Positions 17,706-26,199 of a stretch of DNA of 64,000 bases are shown piece by piece (the first letter of the stretch is position 1; every line of letters starts with the position of its first letter). Origin of the DNA: Comamonadaceae bacterium. GTDB taxonomy: Bacteria > Pseudomonadota > Gammaproteobacteria > Burkholderiales > Burkholderiaceae_C. The notes under the pieces are model-generated. The model did not search any database, was not told the origin of the DNA, and saw only the letters and a list, made by a program, of their open reading frames with translations. The DNA lies in assembly GCA_027486495.1 (NCBI GenBank), contig JAIXOZ010000078.1, positions 1 to 64,000 on the forward strand. The letters run 5' to 3'. The position numbers and the translations under genes are program-made.

Positions 17706-18851
17706 ATGACAACACTGTCCTTTACCCTCGCTTCGATCGAGGCCTTTTGCATTCGTGTGCCCGTCAAGATGCCTATCAAGGTGGCCTTTGGCACCTTCCG
17801 CGACCGCCCCATGGTGTTGTTGCGCGTTGTGGACACGGCAGGTGCCGAAGGCTGGGGGGAGGTCTGGGCCAATTGGCCCGCCAGTGGTGCTGAGCACCGC
17901 GCACGCCTGGCCATCGACCTGGGCGAACGCTTGGTGGGCAGACGGTTTGAATCGCCAGAAGTCATGTTCCAGCAATTGAGCTGGGAGTTGGAAGTGCTGG
18001 TGCTGCAAACCCTGGAGGTCGGACCGATCGCTCAGGTGATCGCCGGGCTTGACATTGCCTGCTGGGACTTGGTGTCACGCCGAGCGGGTAAGCCCTTGCA
18101 CCAAATGCTCGGCGAGCGCGTGGTCAGCCATGTGCCGGTGTATGTCACCGGCATCAATCCCGATCAGCCCGAGATTTTTGCTTCGGCACGTCAGGCCGAA
18201 GGCTTCCAAGCCTTCAAGCTCAAAACCGGTTTTGGACACGACAAGGACGTGCGCAATTTGCAGGCCATGCGCGAGGTGCTGGGCCCACAAGCCGTGCTGA
18301 CCTGTGACTCCAATCAGAACCTGGACTTGCCCTCTGCTGTGGCTTTTGCGCAGGCGATTGCGCCCTTGAATCTGAGTTGGTTTGAAGAGCCCCTTCGGGT
18401 GGATGCGCCGCTGGTCGATTGGCAGGCTCTTGCTCAAACGAGCAGTACCCCCCTGGCTGGCGGCGAAAATTTTCATGGCCCGCAATTCGACAACGCGCTG
18501 GGCAGCCCCGTCTTGCAGGTGCTACAGCCCGACATCACCAAGTGGGGTGGCGTCAGTGGCAACGCCTCCGTGGGGCGGCGTGCCGTGTCTGCAGGCAAGC
18601 GTTATTGCCCACACTATTTTGGTGGCGGTATTTCATTGCTGGCTTCGCTGCATGTGCTGGCGGCAGTCGGCGGCGAAGGCCTGCTCGAATTTGACGCTCA
18701 TCCCAACCTGGGCCGCGAGGCCGTGGTGGGAGACTTGTTGCCGGTCAGGGATGGCAGCGTGCCCGTGCCCACAGGACCCGGCTTGGGCGCCATCCCCGAT
18801 CTAACTCGACTGGTGAGTCACCAAACCTGGACTGGCAGGGTCCAAGCATGA
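17706..18851 (+). CDS. Mandelate racemase/muconate lactonising enzyme (enolase superfamily)
   Basis: A 381-aa enzyme. The barrel domain carries the KxK motif (FKLKTGF near residue 178), metal ligands Asp in CDSNQN, Glu in WFEEPL and Glu in GGENF, and a late PHYFGGG. This pattern suits a sugar-acid dehydratase, racemase or cycloisomerase. In context, dehydration of a sugar acid produced by the lactonase is the natural guess. The ATG at 17706 begins the capping domain; an earlier in-frame ATG overlaps the lactonase. Its TGA overlaps the next start (ATGA). Confidence 0.85.
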   Translation: MTTLSFTLASIEAFCIRVPVKMPIKVAFGTFRDRPMVLLRVVDTAGAEGWGEVWANWPASGAEHRARLAIDLGERLVGRRFESPEVMFQQLSWELEVLVLQTLEVGPIAQVIAGLDIACWDLVSRRAGKPLHQMLGERVVSHVPVYVTGINPDQPEIFASARQAEGFQAFKLKTGFGHDKDVRNLQAMREVLGPQAVLTCDSNQNLDLPSAVAFAQAIAPLNLSWFEEPLRVDAPLVDWQALAQTSSTPLAGGENFHGPQFDNALGSPVLQVLQPDITKWGGVSGNASVGRRAVSAGKRYCPHYFGGGISLLASLHVLAAVGGEGLLEFDAHPNLGREAVVGDLLPVRDGSVPVPTGPGLGAIPDLTRLVSHQTWTGRVQA

Positions 18852-19750
18852 GCAGCCCTGGCAGTGTGTTGCCTTGGCCAGAGGATGTCGCGTCTTTACG
18901 CATCGGCTTTATTGGTGCCGGTCGTTTGGGCCAAGCGCTGGCCTGGAGTCTGGCTCATGCGGGCCTGAAGGTGGTGGCGGTCAGCAGCCGACAAGAAACT
19001 CATGCCCTTGCTTTGGCCTCTCCGATCAAGGGCTGTGCTTGCATGGCGCCTCAGGCGGTGGCGGATGCCTGTGATCTGGTGTTCTTGACCACGCCCGACA
19101 GCGTCATCGGTGTCACATGTGACGGTCTGACTTGGCGCGCCGGGCAAGCGGTGGTTCACTGCAGCGGTGTGACCGAGGTGGGGGTGCTTGCGCATGCCCT
19201 GGCACAAGGCGCTAGCGTCGGTGGTTTCCATCCCATGCAGACCTTTGGCGATCCCCATGCGGCTGCTCAATCATTGCCCGGCTGCACCATCACGGTCGAG
19301 GCCGAGCAGCCTGAATTGATGCAAGGCTTGTTGGCGCTGGTGCAAGGTTTGCATTGCGTGCCCAACCGCTTACCCTCCGGCATGCGTGGGCGCTACCACG
19401 CCGCAGCCGGGTACACATCGCAGTTCATCAACGCCTTGTTCGATCAGGCCGTCCGTTTGTGGCAGACCTGGGGGGCGACCGAAGAAGAAGCCTTGCGGGC
19501 CTTACTGCCCCTGGCGCAGGGCACGCTCAGCGCCATAAAAAGTGCGGGTGTGGCGCGGGGCATGCCGGGTCCGGTATCGCGTGGTGATCTGCCCTCCATT
19601 GATAAACATCTGAGCGCGATCACACCCATGGGCCCGCAAATGCTGGACTTTTACAAAACCCTGTGCTCGGTCACGGTGCCATTGGCCCGCCAGGCAGGCG
19701 GTATCAACCAGGCGCAGGCACAAAAATTCATCGATTTGCTCAAGGCCTGA
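18848..19750 (+). CDS. DUF2520 Rossmann-fold oxidoreductase
   Basis: A 300-aa protein with a dinucleotide-binding N terminus (RIGFIGAGRLGQALAWSLAHAG) and the DUF2520 C-terminal helical domain (YHAAAGYTSQFINALFDQA near residue 180). VGGFHPMQTFGDP around residue 130 is typical of the family. Related proteins resemble ketopantoate or F420-linked reductases; no specific reaction is known. It is translationally coupled to the enolase-superfamily gene, which suggests a role in the same pathway. Confidence 0.75.
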   Translation: MSSPGSVLPWPEDVASLRIGFIGAGRLGQALAWSLAHAGLKVVAVSSRQETHALALASPIKGCACMAPQAVADACDLVFLTTPDSVIGVTCDGLTWRAGQAVVHCSGVTEVGVLAHALAQGASVGGFHPMQTFGDPHAAAQSLPGCTITVEAEQPELMQGLLALVQGLHCVPNRLPSGMRGRYHAAAGYTSQFINALFDQAVRLWQTWGATEEEALRALLPLAQGTLSAIKSAGVARGMPGPVSRGDLPSIDKHLSAITPMGPQMLDFYKTLCSVTVPLARQAGGINQAQAQKFIDLLKA

Positions 19751-19882
19751 ATTCATCATGGCAAGCCATGGTGCCGTGGCGCATGGCCTGACCCACACAT
19801 TGGCCTTTTCATTTTGTGGGTGCCGGGCAACCGGCCTGCAAAATGACCGTTGCCCCCTTAGGCCTTGTAAGCAGCCCCAGCC

Positions 19883-21316
19883 TTAACCGTGGTAATGCAC
19901 CAGCGTCTTGGTGGTGCTGACTTCTTCAAGGGCGAGAAAGCCTTTTTCACGGCCATGGCCGCTGCGTTTTGTGCCCCCAAAGGGCAGTTCCACACCGCCA
20001 CCAGCGCCGTAGCAGTTCATGAAGACTTGACCGGCTTTCACCGATTTGGCGACGCGATGCAGACGACCAGCGTTCTCGGTCCATACAGCGGCCAGCAGGC
20101 CATATTGGGTGCCGTTGGCCAGCGCAATAGCGTCGGCTTCATCTTCGAAATGCATGGCAGCCAGCACAGGACCGAACACCTCCTCGCATGCCAATGCGGC
20201 GGTACGTGGCACGGGACCAAAAAAGGTGGGTTTGACAAAATGGCCGTTGGCGGGTGCATCAGCTGCGATTTGTCCTTCGGCGAGCACGGGAATGCCCTGC
20301 TCGCGGGCCTGGTCGATGTAGCGCTGCACGCGCTGGTGCTGGGCGAGGTTCATGACCGGGCCGCAGTCCAGGTCCATCTCGGGCGTTCCCACGCGCACCT
20401 TGGCAAAGGCCTCGGCCACTTTTCCCACAAATTGGTCGTAAATTGAGCGCTGCACCAGCAGCCGACTACCTGCCGTGCAGGTTTGCCCGGCGTTTTGCAC
20501 GATGGCGCGGACAATGATGGGCACCGCGCGCTGGACATCCACATCGTCAAACACGATTTGTGGTGATTTGCCGCCCAGTTCAAGCACGCACTTGACGGCA
20601 TTTTTGGCGGCAGCTTGCTGCACCAGGGTGCCCACTTCGTTCGAGCCGGTGAAGGAGACGAAGTCGATGCCAGGATGGCTTGAAAGCGCTGCGCCCACTT
20701 CTTCGCCCAGACCGGTGATGATGTTGAGGGCACCCCAAGGCAAGCCGGCTTCGAGTGCCAGTTCGGCAAAGCGGATGGCCGACAAGCTGGTGTCTTCGGC
20801 TGGTTTGAGTACCGTGCCGTTGCCCATGGCCAATGCGGGGGCCAAGGTGCGGCCCAGCATCTGCGCTGGGTAGTTCCAGGGGATGATGTGCGCGGTCACG
20901 CCCAGCGGTTCACGGATCAGACTGACCTGATGACCGTTGAGAAAGGGTATGGTTTCGCCGTGCAGTTTGTCGGCACCGCCAGCGTAAAACTCGAAGTAGC
21001 GTGCCAGCACCTTGATGTCGTTGCGCGCAGTGGTCAGGGGCTTGCCGGTGTCTTTTGCTTCTATCTGAGCCAACTCTTCTTCGTGGTCGATCACCTTTTG
21101 AGCGATGCGCATCATGATGCGGCCTCGCTCGCTGGCATTGAGATGACCCCAGGCCCCACTCAGCGAGGCGCGTGCGGCCTGAACGGCGCGGTCTACATCT
21201 TGAGCTGTGCCGCGGGGGATCTCGTCAAAGGACTGGCCATTGCTGGGTGCTACAACGCTGAGGGTGCGACCATCGCTAGCGCCCACCCATTGGTCTCCAA
21301 TCAACATTTTATTCAT
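19883..21316 (-). CDS. Aldehyde dehydrogenase (NAD(P)-dependent)
   Basis: A 477-aa ALDH: PWNYPAQM N-terminal cofactor region, FTGSNEVG near residue 220, catalytic Glu in LELGGKSPQ and catalytic Cys in NAGQTCTAGSR (about residue 278), and EEVFGPVL. The ATG at 21316 with GGAACC upstream is preferred over further in-frame starts. It is convergent with the DUF2520 gene across a 132-bp gap holding nothing clear. It may oxidise the aldehyde formed by the module 1 pathway. Confidence 0.88.
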   Translation of the reverse strand: MNKMLIGDQWVGASDGRTLSVVAPSNGQSFDEIPRGTAQDVDRAVQAARASLSGAWGHLNASERGRIMMRIAQKVIDHEEELAQIEAKDTGKPLTTARNDIKVLARYFEFYAGGADKLHGETIPFLNGHQVSLIREPLGVTAHIIPWNYPAQMLGRTLAPALAMGNGTVLKPAEDTSLSAIRFAELALEAGLPWGALNIITGLGEEVGAALSSHPGIDFVSFTGSNEVGTLVQQAAAKNAVKCVLELGGKSPQIVFDDVDVQRAVPIIVRAIVQNAGQTCTAGSRLLVQRSIYDQFVGKVAEAFAKVRVGTPEMDLDCGPVMNLAQHQRVQRYIDQAREQGIPVLAEGQIAADAPANGHFVKPTFFGPVPRTAALACEEVFGPVLAAMHFEDEADAIALANGTQYGLLAAVWTENAGRLHRVAKSVKAGQVFMNCYGAGGGVELPFGGTKRSGHGREKGFLALEEVSTTKTLVHYHG

Positions 21317-21639
21317 GAGGGTTCCTGGTTGGTTCATGAGACTGCAAGATGGCGCGACTATAAGCATCGCCTTGTGCTTGGTGAATTGGAATGTGGGCAA
21401 TGGGGTGTTGCATCATCAGCAAGTCAAGTTCGAGCTGAACATCACCTCGTATTAAAAGCCAAGACCCACCTGATGTTTGAGCTCGTGTTGACTTGGAGCC
21501 AGTCCTTGAACATCCGTTCAGTCTTTTTCCGACCCACGAACTCGTCAAAGCCGATTCAGGCAGCGCCTTCACACTCTCACCCAATCAGGCCATCATCGCT
21601 GCAGGCTCTCTAGCCGTGCCTTTGCCCTTTTATTCTTTG

Positions 21640-22134
21640 CGGCCCCCTCGCAGCTGGTCTACGACCTGGTGTTGCAAGCCGTGGGCCGCACGCCCAACGG
21701 CATAAAACTTGCCGCCGAAAAAGCAGGCTCAGCAGTAACCCACCATCGTTTCATTAATTCATAACGACATTCAAATGCATACCAATGTGCTGCACACCTG
21801 TGCCAATGGCGCCAACATGGGCCAACCCATGTTGGCGCTCAAGGCGGTGCACGAAGCGCAAGTGGCAGCCAAAGTGATTGAAGGCGAACTGCAAGGCAAC
21901 AAGGAGTTGGCCGAATATCTCAAGTCCTCGGCGTTCAACGCACGCGCCATCTCCAGCGTGGGCTTCACCGACCCCGAGGTGCCATGGGTGGGCTTGACCG
22001 AAGACCGAAGCCAGTGCGCAAGTCATCAAGGTGAAAAAGGGCTTGTTGCTTTGGTCCGACTCGGTCCGTGCCATTTTCAGAGGCCGCGACGAAGTCGTGA
22101 CCAATTGGCTGTTTGACGATTTACCCGAGGCACA
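21640..22134 (+). pseudogene. lpdA: Degraded lpdA 3' fragment, copy C
   Basis: Starts farthest upstream of the internal copies (VYDLVLQAVGRTPNG, then AEKAGSAV) and continues through NVLHTCA...MGQPMLALKAVHEAQVAAKVIEGE to NWLFDDLPEA, then ends abruptly. Stops and a frameshift near 21757-21770 and the same +1 shift as copy B (GLTEDRSQCASHQG) make it non-functional. The last ~80 codons are missing here; the last ~45 codons reappear 16 kb downstream as copy D. The bases from 21317 to 21639 and from 22135 to 22358 hold no gene I recognise. Confidence 0.85.
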
Positions 22135-22358
22135 TCTGGCAATGTTCATGATGAGCTTGAAGGCAACAGGGCTCACTGAGACGAAAACCCAAGAAGTTGA
22201 AGTCGATGGCCATTTCCCCATGGCTTGCATCGAATGATTCAGACCATCCCGAACAATCACATGGCGATGCTGGAGCCAAAGCTTCCGTGCGTTATGAGCG
22301 CCTTTCAGGAGCGTCCGCTGTGCGGCTTAAAAGTTTCTGATGTTAGAACAACAGGCGT

Positions 22359-23066
22359 TCAGCCCTGTTGAATTCTCATGGCTTCGAGTTGCGGCAAGTC
22401 CAGAAGGCGCACGCGGGAGTACGACAGTTCAATGCAACCGAGCGCCTGCAGGTTTTTCAGCTCGTGGTTCAGGCTTTGGCGAGAGATGCCCAAGGTGTCA
22501 GCCAGGCTGGCTTGTGACATTTGAAGGTCGATGGGGCCGCTGTGGCTTTTTGGAATCTGGCCATACATGGTGGCCATATTGAGCAGAACCTTGACCAGCT
22601 GGCCTCCGATGGGCAAAAGGTTGCGGTCGGCCAGCAGGTCTTGCAGGCGGCGCGAGCGCTGGCAAACCACACGCAGCAGCTCTATGGCCAGGCCTGAGTT
22701 GTTCTGCATGGCCGTAAACAGGGCTTCACCCGGCAGCAACACCACTTCGCTGTGGCCCAGCGAGTTGGCGTCGTGGATGGCGGTGGATTGTTCGATCACC
22801 GGGATGAGGCCAAACACCTGGCCGGCTTGCAACTGCCCAAACACGTGGCGTTTGCCGTTGCGACCCGTGATGCTCAACGAGAGACGCCCTTGCCTGACGA
22901 TCAGCAAGTGTGACAGTGCGCGGCCGCGTCTGGCAATGGTTTCCTTGTCTTGAAAGCTCATCAGCCGGCTGGCCTGGATCAAGTGCTGCAGGGCGTGATC
23001 CGGCAAGTTGGTCAGCCAGGGCACGAGGCGCAATGTGTCTTGGATGATCTGGAATTCGTGACTCAT
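22359..23066 (-). CDS. Crp/Fnr-family transcriptional regulator
   Basis: A 235-aa regulator: cyclic-nucleotide-binding-like beta-roll (residues about 20-140, including LLIVRQGRLSLSI and GQVFGLIPV) and a winged helix-turn-helix (SQASLADTLGISRQSLNHELKNLQALG near residues 185-211). No Cys cluster for an Fnr-type iron-sulfur centre is seen. It is divergent from the CoA-ligase operon with a 90-bp gap holding a TGTC-N8-GACA dyad, so it probably controls module 2 and itself. Confidence 0.88.
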   Translation of the reverse strand: MSHEFQIIQDTLRLVPWLTNLPDHALQHLIQASRLMSFQDKETIARRGRALSHLLIVRQGRLSLSITGRNGKRHVFGQLQAGQVFGLIPVIEQSTAIHDANSLGHSEVVLLPGEALFTAMQNNSGLAIELLRVVCQRSRRLQDLLADRNLLPIGGQLVKVLLNMATMYGQIPKSHSGPIDLQMSQASLADTLGISRQSLNHELKNLQALGCIELSYSRVRLLDLPQLEAMRIQQG

Positions 23067-23105
23067 GGTTTTCCATTACGAAGTTTGTCGGCTTCTGGAC
23101 AGACG
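23063..23105. promoter_or_regulatory. Duplicated regulatory element, copy 1, with TGTC-N8-GACA dyad
   Basis: Contains TCATGGTTTTCC, a 10-nt spacer with little similarity to copy 2, then TTGTC-N3-TT-N-TGGACAGACG; the dyad TGTC-N8-GACA is at 23086-23101. A second copy lies at 24925-24968. The dyad ends 54 bases before the CoA-ligase ATG and 20 bases from the Crp-type start, so it is a candidate site for that regulator. Confidence 0.6.
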
Positions 23106-23155
23106 TCAACGGTGCGCTCGCCAACACTCGGGCCCTCAACAAGCCATTGAATGTC

Positions 23156-24898
23156 ATGTCCAGTATAAATCTTCAAGATGTCCCGAGTCAGGCCACGCTG
23201 CAGGCCTTGTGGGGCCAGGCCTGGCCTAAAGGCATGCCCACCGCACCGCAGTACCCGCTGGGGGAACTGCCTTTGACAAGCTACCTGCGTCATTGGGCCA
23301 CAGTGACCCCGAATCAACCGGCCGTGATTTACTACGGCTACGAGCTCAGTTTTGCCGAGCTGGACCGGCTGAGCGATGCGATGGCCCGATTGCTGCAGTC
23401 CAAGGGTGTGGGTGCGGGCGATAGGGTGGCGGTGTTTCTGCCCAATTGCCCACAGTTTCACCTGGCTTTTTACGGCATTCTCAAACTCGGCGCGGTGCAT
23501 GTTCCCGTCGGGCCGATGTCCAAGTCCTACGAGCTGCTGCATGAGTTGCAGGACAGCGGTGCCAAACTGATGATCACCCTGGACGCCTTCATGCCCGTGG
23601 TCAGGCAGGTCAGGGCGCAAACCGAATTGGGTGAGGTGTTGGTGACCGGCTATGCCGATGTGCATGCCAGTGACCCGGTGTTGCCTCTGCCCGAGGCCAT
23701 GCGCGCGCCGCGGCAGTACTGCGACGATGCGCTCGAGCTGATGCCTGCACTGACGCAGTGGCTGAACCATGAACCCTGGCTGGCGGCTGATTCGCTCGAT
23801 GGGCTGGCCGCACTCAACTACACCGGCGGCACCACGGGGCTGCCCAAGGGCTGTATGCACAGCCAGCGCGACATGTTGTACACCGCCGCAGCCAATTGCG
23901 GGGTGGCGATCCAAAATGCACCCGACACCGTGTTCCTGAGTTTTTTTCTGCAGTCTTGGATTGCTGGCGAAAACGCAGGCCTGATCTTTCATGTGTTTTG
24001 TGGCAAGCCACTGGTTCTGCTCTCGCGCTGGGATCCGGTGGCCGTGCTGCAAGCGGTGGCACGCTATCGGGTCACATCAATGGTCATGACGGTAGATTCT
24101 GCGCTGGAGCTGCTCGACCGCCCTGAATTCCTAAAGCATGACCTGAGTTCATTGCGTCAGCCACGGGTGGTGTCTTTCATGAAAAAACTCAGTTTGGGCG
24201 ACCGCGTGCGCTGGCGTGAGCGCCAGGGCAGCAACCTGGTGGAGTCGGCCTGGGGCATGACGGAGACGCACACTTCGGATACCTTCACCACCGGCCTGCA
24301 GCAAGTCGACTTCGACCTCAAGTCCACGCCAGTCTTCATCGGGCTGCCGGTGCCGGGCACCGAGTTCAGAATTTGTGATTTCGATTCCCGGGAGGTTCTG
24401 CCGCTTGGCGCGTCGGGCGAGCTTTGCATTCGGACCCCGTCCTTGTTCAAGGGTTATTGGCGCCAGCCTCAGGCCACTGCTGCGGTGATGTCTGGCAACT
24501 GGTTCCACACCGGGGATATCGGCATGATCGATGCCGACGGTTTTTTGCACTACTTGGGTCGGCGCAAAGAGATGATCAAGGTCAAGGGCATGAGCGTGTT
24601 TCCGATGGAAATTGAAGCGGTGCTGGGTCGGCACGATCTGGTGTTGGGCTCCGGTGTGGTGGCGCTGGCCGATGAGCGGCAGGGCGAGGTGCCAGTGGCC
24701 TTTGTCCAGCTCAGGCCCGATTGTGCTGTGCCCGACGTGGCACAGGTGCTCAGGGACTGGTGCGAAGCCAGCATGGCCTCTTACAAAGTGCCGCGTTTGC
24801 GGCTGGTCGAGGGCTTGCCGGTGACCGCCACCGGCAAGGTGGATAAAAAGGTGCTGTTGCAATGGCTGGCAGCCGAGGGCTCTGCTGCGCCGACATGA
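23156..24898 (+). CDS. AMP-binding acyl-CoA synthetase (CoA ligase)
   Basis: A 580-aa adenylate-forming enzyme: P-loop-like YTGGTTGLPKG near residue 225, SAWGMTETHTS, the FHTGDIGMIDADGFLHYLGRRKEMIKVKG hinge region near residue 450, and the C-terminal catalytic Lys in TATGKVDKK. It activates a carboxylic acid with ATP and CoA. The ATG at 23156 is preferred over a TTG three codons upstream. It leads the module 2 + strand run, separated from the ThDP decarboxylase genes by 123 bases that carry the second regulatory element. Confidence 0.9.
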   Translation: MSSINLQDVPSQATLQALWGQAWPKGMPTAPQYPLGELPLTSYLRHWATVTPNQPAVIYYGYELSFAELDRLSDAMARLLQSKGVGAGDRVAVFLPNCPQFHLAFYGILKLGAVHVPVGPMSKSYELLHELQDSGAKLMITLDAFMPVVRQVRAQTELGEVLVTGYADVHASDPVLPLPEAMRAPRQYCDDALELMPALTQWLNHEPWLAADSLDGLAALNYTGGTTGLPKGCMHSQRDMLYTAAANCGVAIQNAPDTVFLSFFLQSWIAGENAGLIFHVFCGKPLVLLSRWDPVAVLQAVARYRVTSMVMTVDSALELLDRPEFLKHDLSSLRQPRVVSFMKKLSLGDRVRWRERQGSNLVESAWGMTETHTSDTFTTGLQQVDFDLKSTPVFIGLPVPGTEFRICDFDSREVLPLGASGELCIRTPSLFKGYWRQPQATAAVMSGNWFHTGDIGMIDADGFLHYLGRRKEMIKVKGMSVFPMEIEAVLGRHDLVLGSGVVALADERQGEVPVAFVQLRPDCAVPDVAQVLRDWCEASMASYKVPRLRLVEGLPVTATGKVDKKVLLQWLAAEGSAAPT

Positions 24899-24924
24899 GG
24901 CGCACCAAGTCTGAGCTTTGGCGA

Positions 24925-24968
24925 TCATGGTTTTCCGGGGGGGTGAATTGTCAAATTTTGGACAGACG
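24925..24968. promoter_or_regulatory. Duplicated regulatory element, copy 2, with TGTC-N8-GACA dyad
   Basis: Repeats TCATGGTTTTCC, an 11-nt divergent spacer and TTGTC-N3-TT-N-TGGACAGACG from 23063-23105. The dyad at 24949-24964 ends 57 bases before the ThDP alpha-subunit ATG, nearly the same distance as copy 1 to the CoA-ligase start. It implies an internal promoter under the same regulator. Confidence 0.6.
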
Positions 24969-25021
24969 GCCCGCCTTGGCGAGGCGGACACTGAAGTCTT
25001 TCTTCATTCATAGACTGCACC

Positions 25022-25561
25022 ATGTCCAGTGTCAAGCTGTCAGATTTTTCCATTCCGGCCTCTGCCTGTGTTGAGGCTATGGCTCGCAACCGGGTGGACC
25101 ATGTGGTCACGGTGCCCGACTGGGTGCAATTGGCCTTGCACCAACGGCTCGAAGAGGGCTTGACAGGGGTCAGGCTGGTGGGCTGCAGCAGTGAAAACCA
25201 AGTGGTGACTGTAGGAGCAGGCTTGGCCTTGGGCGGCAAGCGCCCCTTGCTGATGATGCAAAACCAAGGTTTGTACAACTGCATCAACACGCTTCGCGCG
25301 GTGAGCCTGGATGCACAAATGCCCTTGGTCTTCATGGTCGGTCAGTTTGGGCGGGAATACGCCAACCTGGGGCAGCCCAGTACGGCGTCCCGGCGGACCA
25401 TGGTGCGGATCATGGAGCCTTTGCTCAACGCGATCAACGTGCCTTTTTTATGCCTGGACTCGGAGGCTGACTTGGTCCGAATGGACGAGGCCTATGCCTT
25501 GGCCCATGCGCGGCGCACCGCGGTGGTGTTGCTGGTGTCCGCCCCCATGGCTTGGAGATAA
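25022..25561 (+). CDS. ThDP-dependent decarboxylase alpha (PYR-domain) subunit, sulfopyruvate/phosphonopyruvate decarboxylase-like
   Basis: A 179-aa protein corresponding to the pyrimidine-binding domain of ThDP enzymes. The conserved Glu that activates ThDP fits SSENQVVTVGAGLALGGKRPLLMMQNQGL near residue 60. The MQN-GL-N-IN-L pattern is typical of the split sulfopyruvate decarboxylase ComD/phosphonopyruvate decarboxylase family. With the beta subunit it should decarboxylate a 3-substituted pyruvate to an aldehyde. The gene overlaps nothing; the beta start lies 5 bases downstream. Confidence 0.75.
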   Translation: MSSVKLSDFSIPASACVEAMARNRVDHVVTVPDWVQLALHQRLEEGLTGVRLVGCSSENQVVTVGAGLALGGKRPLLMMQNQGLYNCINTLRAVSLDAQMPLVFMVGQFGREYANLGQPSTASRRTMVRIMEPLLNAINVPFLCLDSEADLVRMDEAYALAHARRTAVVLLVSAPMAWR

Positions 25562-25566
25562 ACCAT

Positions 25567-26199
25567 ATGATGAATTTGATTGAAGCTTGTGCCGTGGTCG
25601 CTAAGCAACGCCCCAGCGACTCTTTGTTGGTGGCCACCATGGGCGCCATGTTTGCCTTTGACCGCATCGACATGGAGGCCACGGGCGGCGACGCCAGCCG
25701 ACGACCTCCTGGGCGCATCAGCTCGGTGCCCCTGATGGGTGGCGCTGCCGGTCTGGGCCTGGGTTTGGCATTGGCCATGCCGCAGCGGTCTGTGGTGGTG
25801 GTGGATGGTGATGCAAGTCTGCTGCTTGAGCTTGGCGGGCTGGTGACTGTTGCCAATGCGCGACCAGATCATTTTTTGCATGTCGTCATCCGCAATGGCA
25901 CACAGTTCTCAGGGCTGGGAAATCTGGCCACCTTGCAACCCAGCTTGTCGTTTGCGGGCTTGGCAAAAGAAGCGGGCTACACGCATACCGAAGTGATCGA
26001 CAGTGCCCAGACATGGGCCATGCGTTTTACTGAGTTGTTAAGCCAGTCTGGCCCGACCTTTGTAGAGCTGATGGTTGAGCAGGTGCCACCTCGCACGGGC
26101 TCCGGTTTTGAATTGCCAGAGATGCCTGATTTGCAGTTTTCAAGGATGGGCTTGGAACTGACGGCGCTGCAACAGTGGCTGGGTACAACAACGCCATGA
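25567..26199 (+). CDS. ThDP-dependent decarboxylase beta (PP-domain) subunit
   Basis: A 210-aa protein corresponding to the diphosphate-binding domain: GAAGLGLGLALA, then the Mg/ThDP motif VDGDASLLLELGGLVTVANA...VIRNGTQF (GD-x~24-N-G) near residues 83-115. GGAG sits 9 bases before the ATG at 25567; an ATG at 25552 inside the alpha gene is less likely. The stop overlaps the GMC oxidoreductase start (ATGA). Split alpha/beta layout matches ComDE-like enzymes. The substrate, sulfopyruvate or another, is inferred from the sulfur-rich context only. Confidence 0.75.
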   Translation: MMNLIEACAVVAKQRPSDSLLVATMGAMFAFDRIDMEATGGDASRRPPGRISSVPLMGGAAGLGLGLALAMPQRSVVVVDGDASLLLELGGLVTVANARPDHFLHVVIRNGTQFSGLGNLATLQPSLSFAGLAKEAGYTHTEVIDSAQTWAMRFTELLSQSGPTFVELMVEQVPPRTGSGFELPEMPDLQFSRMGLELTALQQWLGTTTP

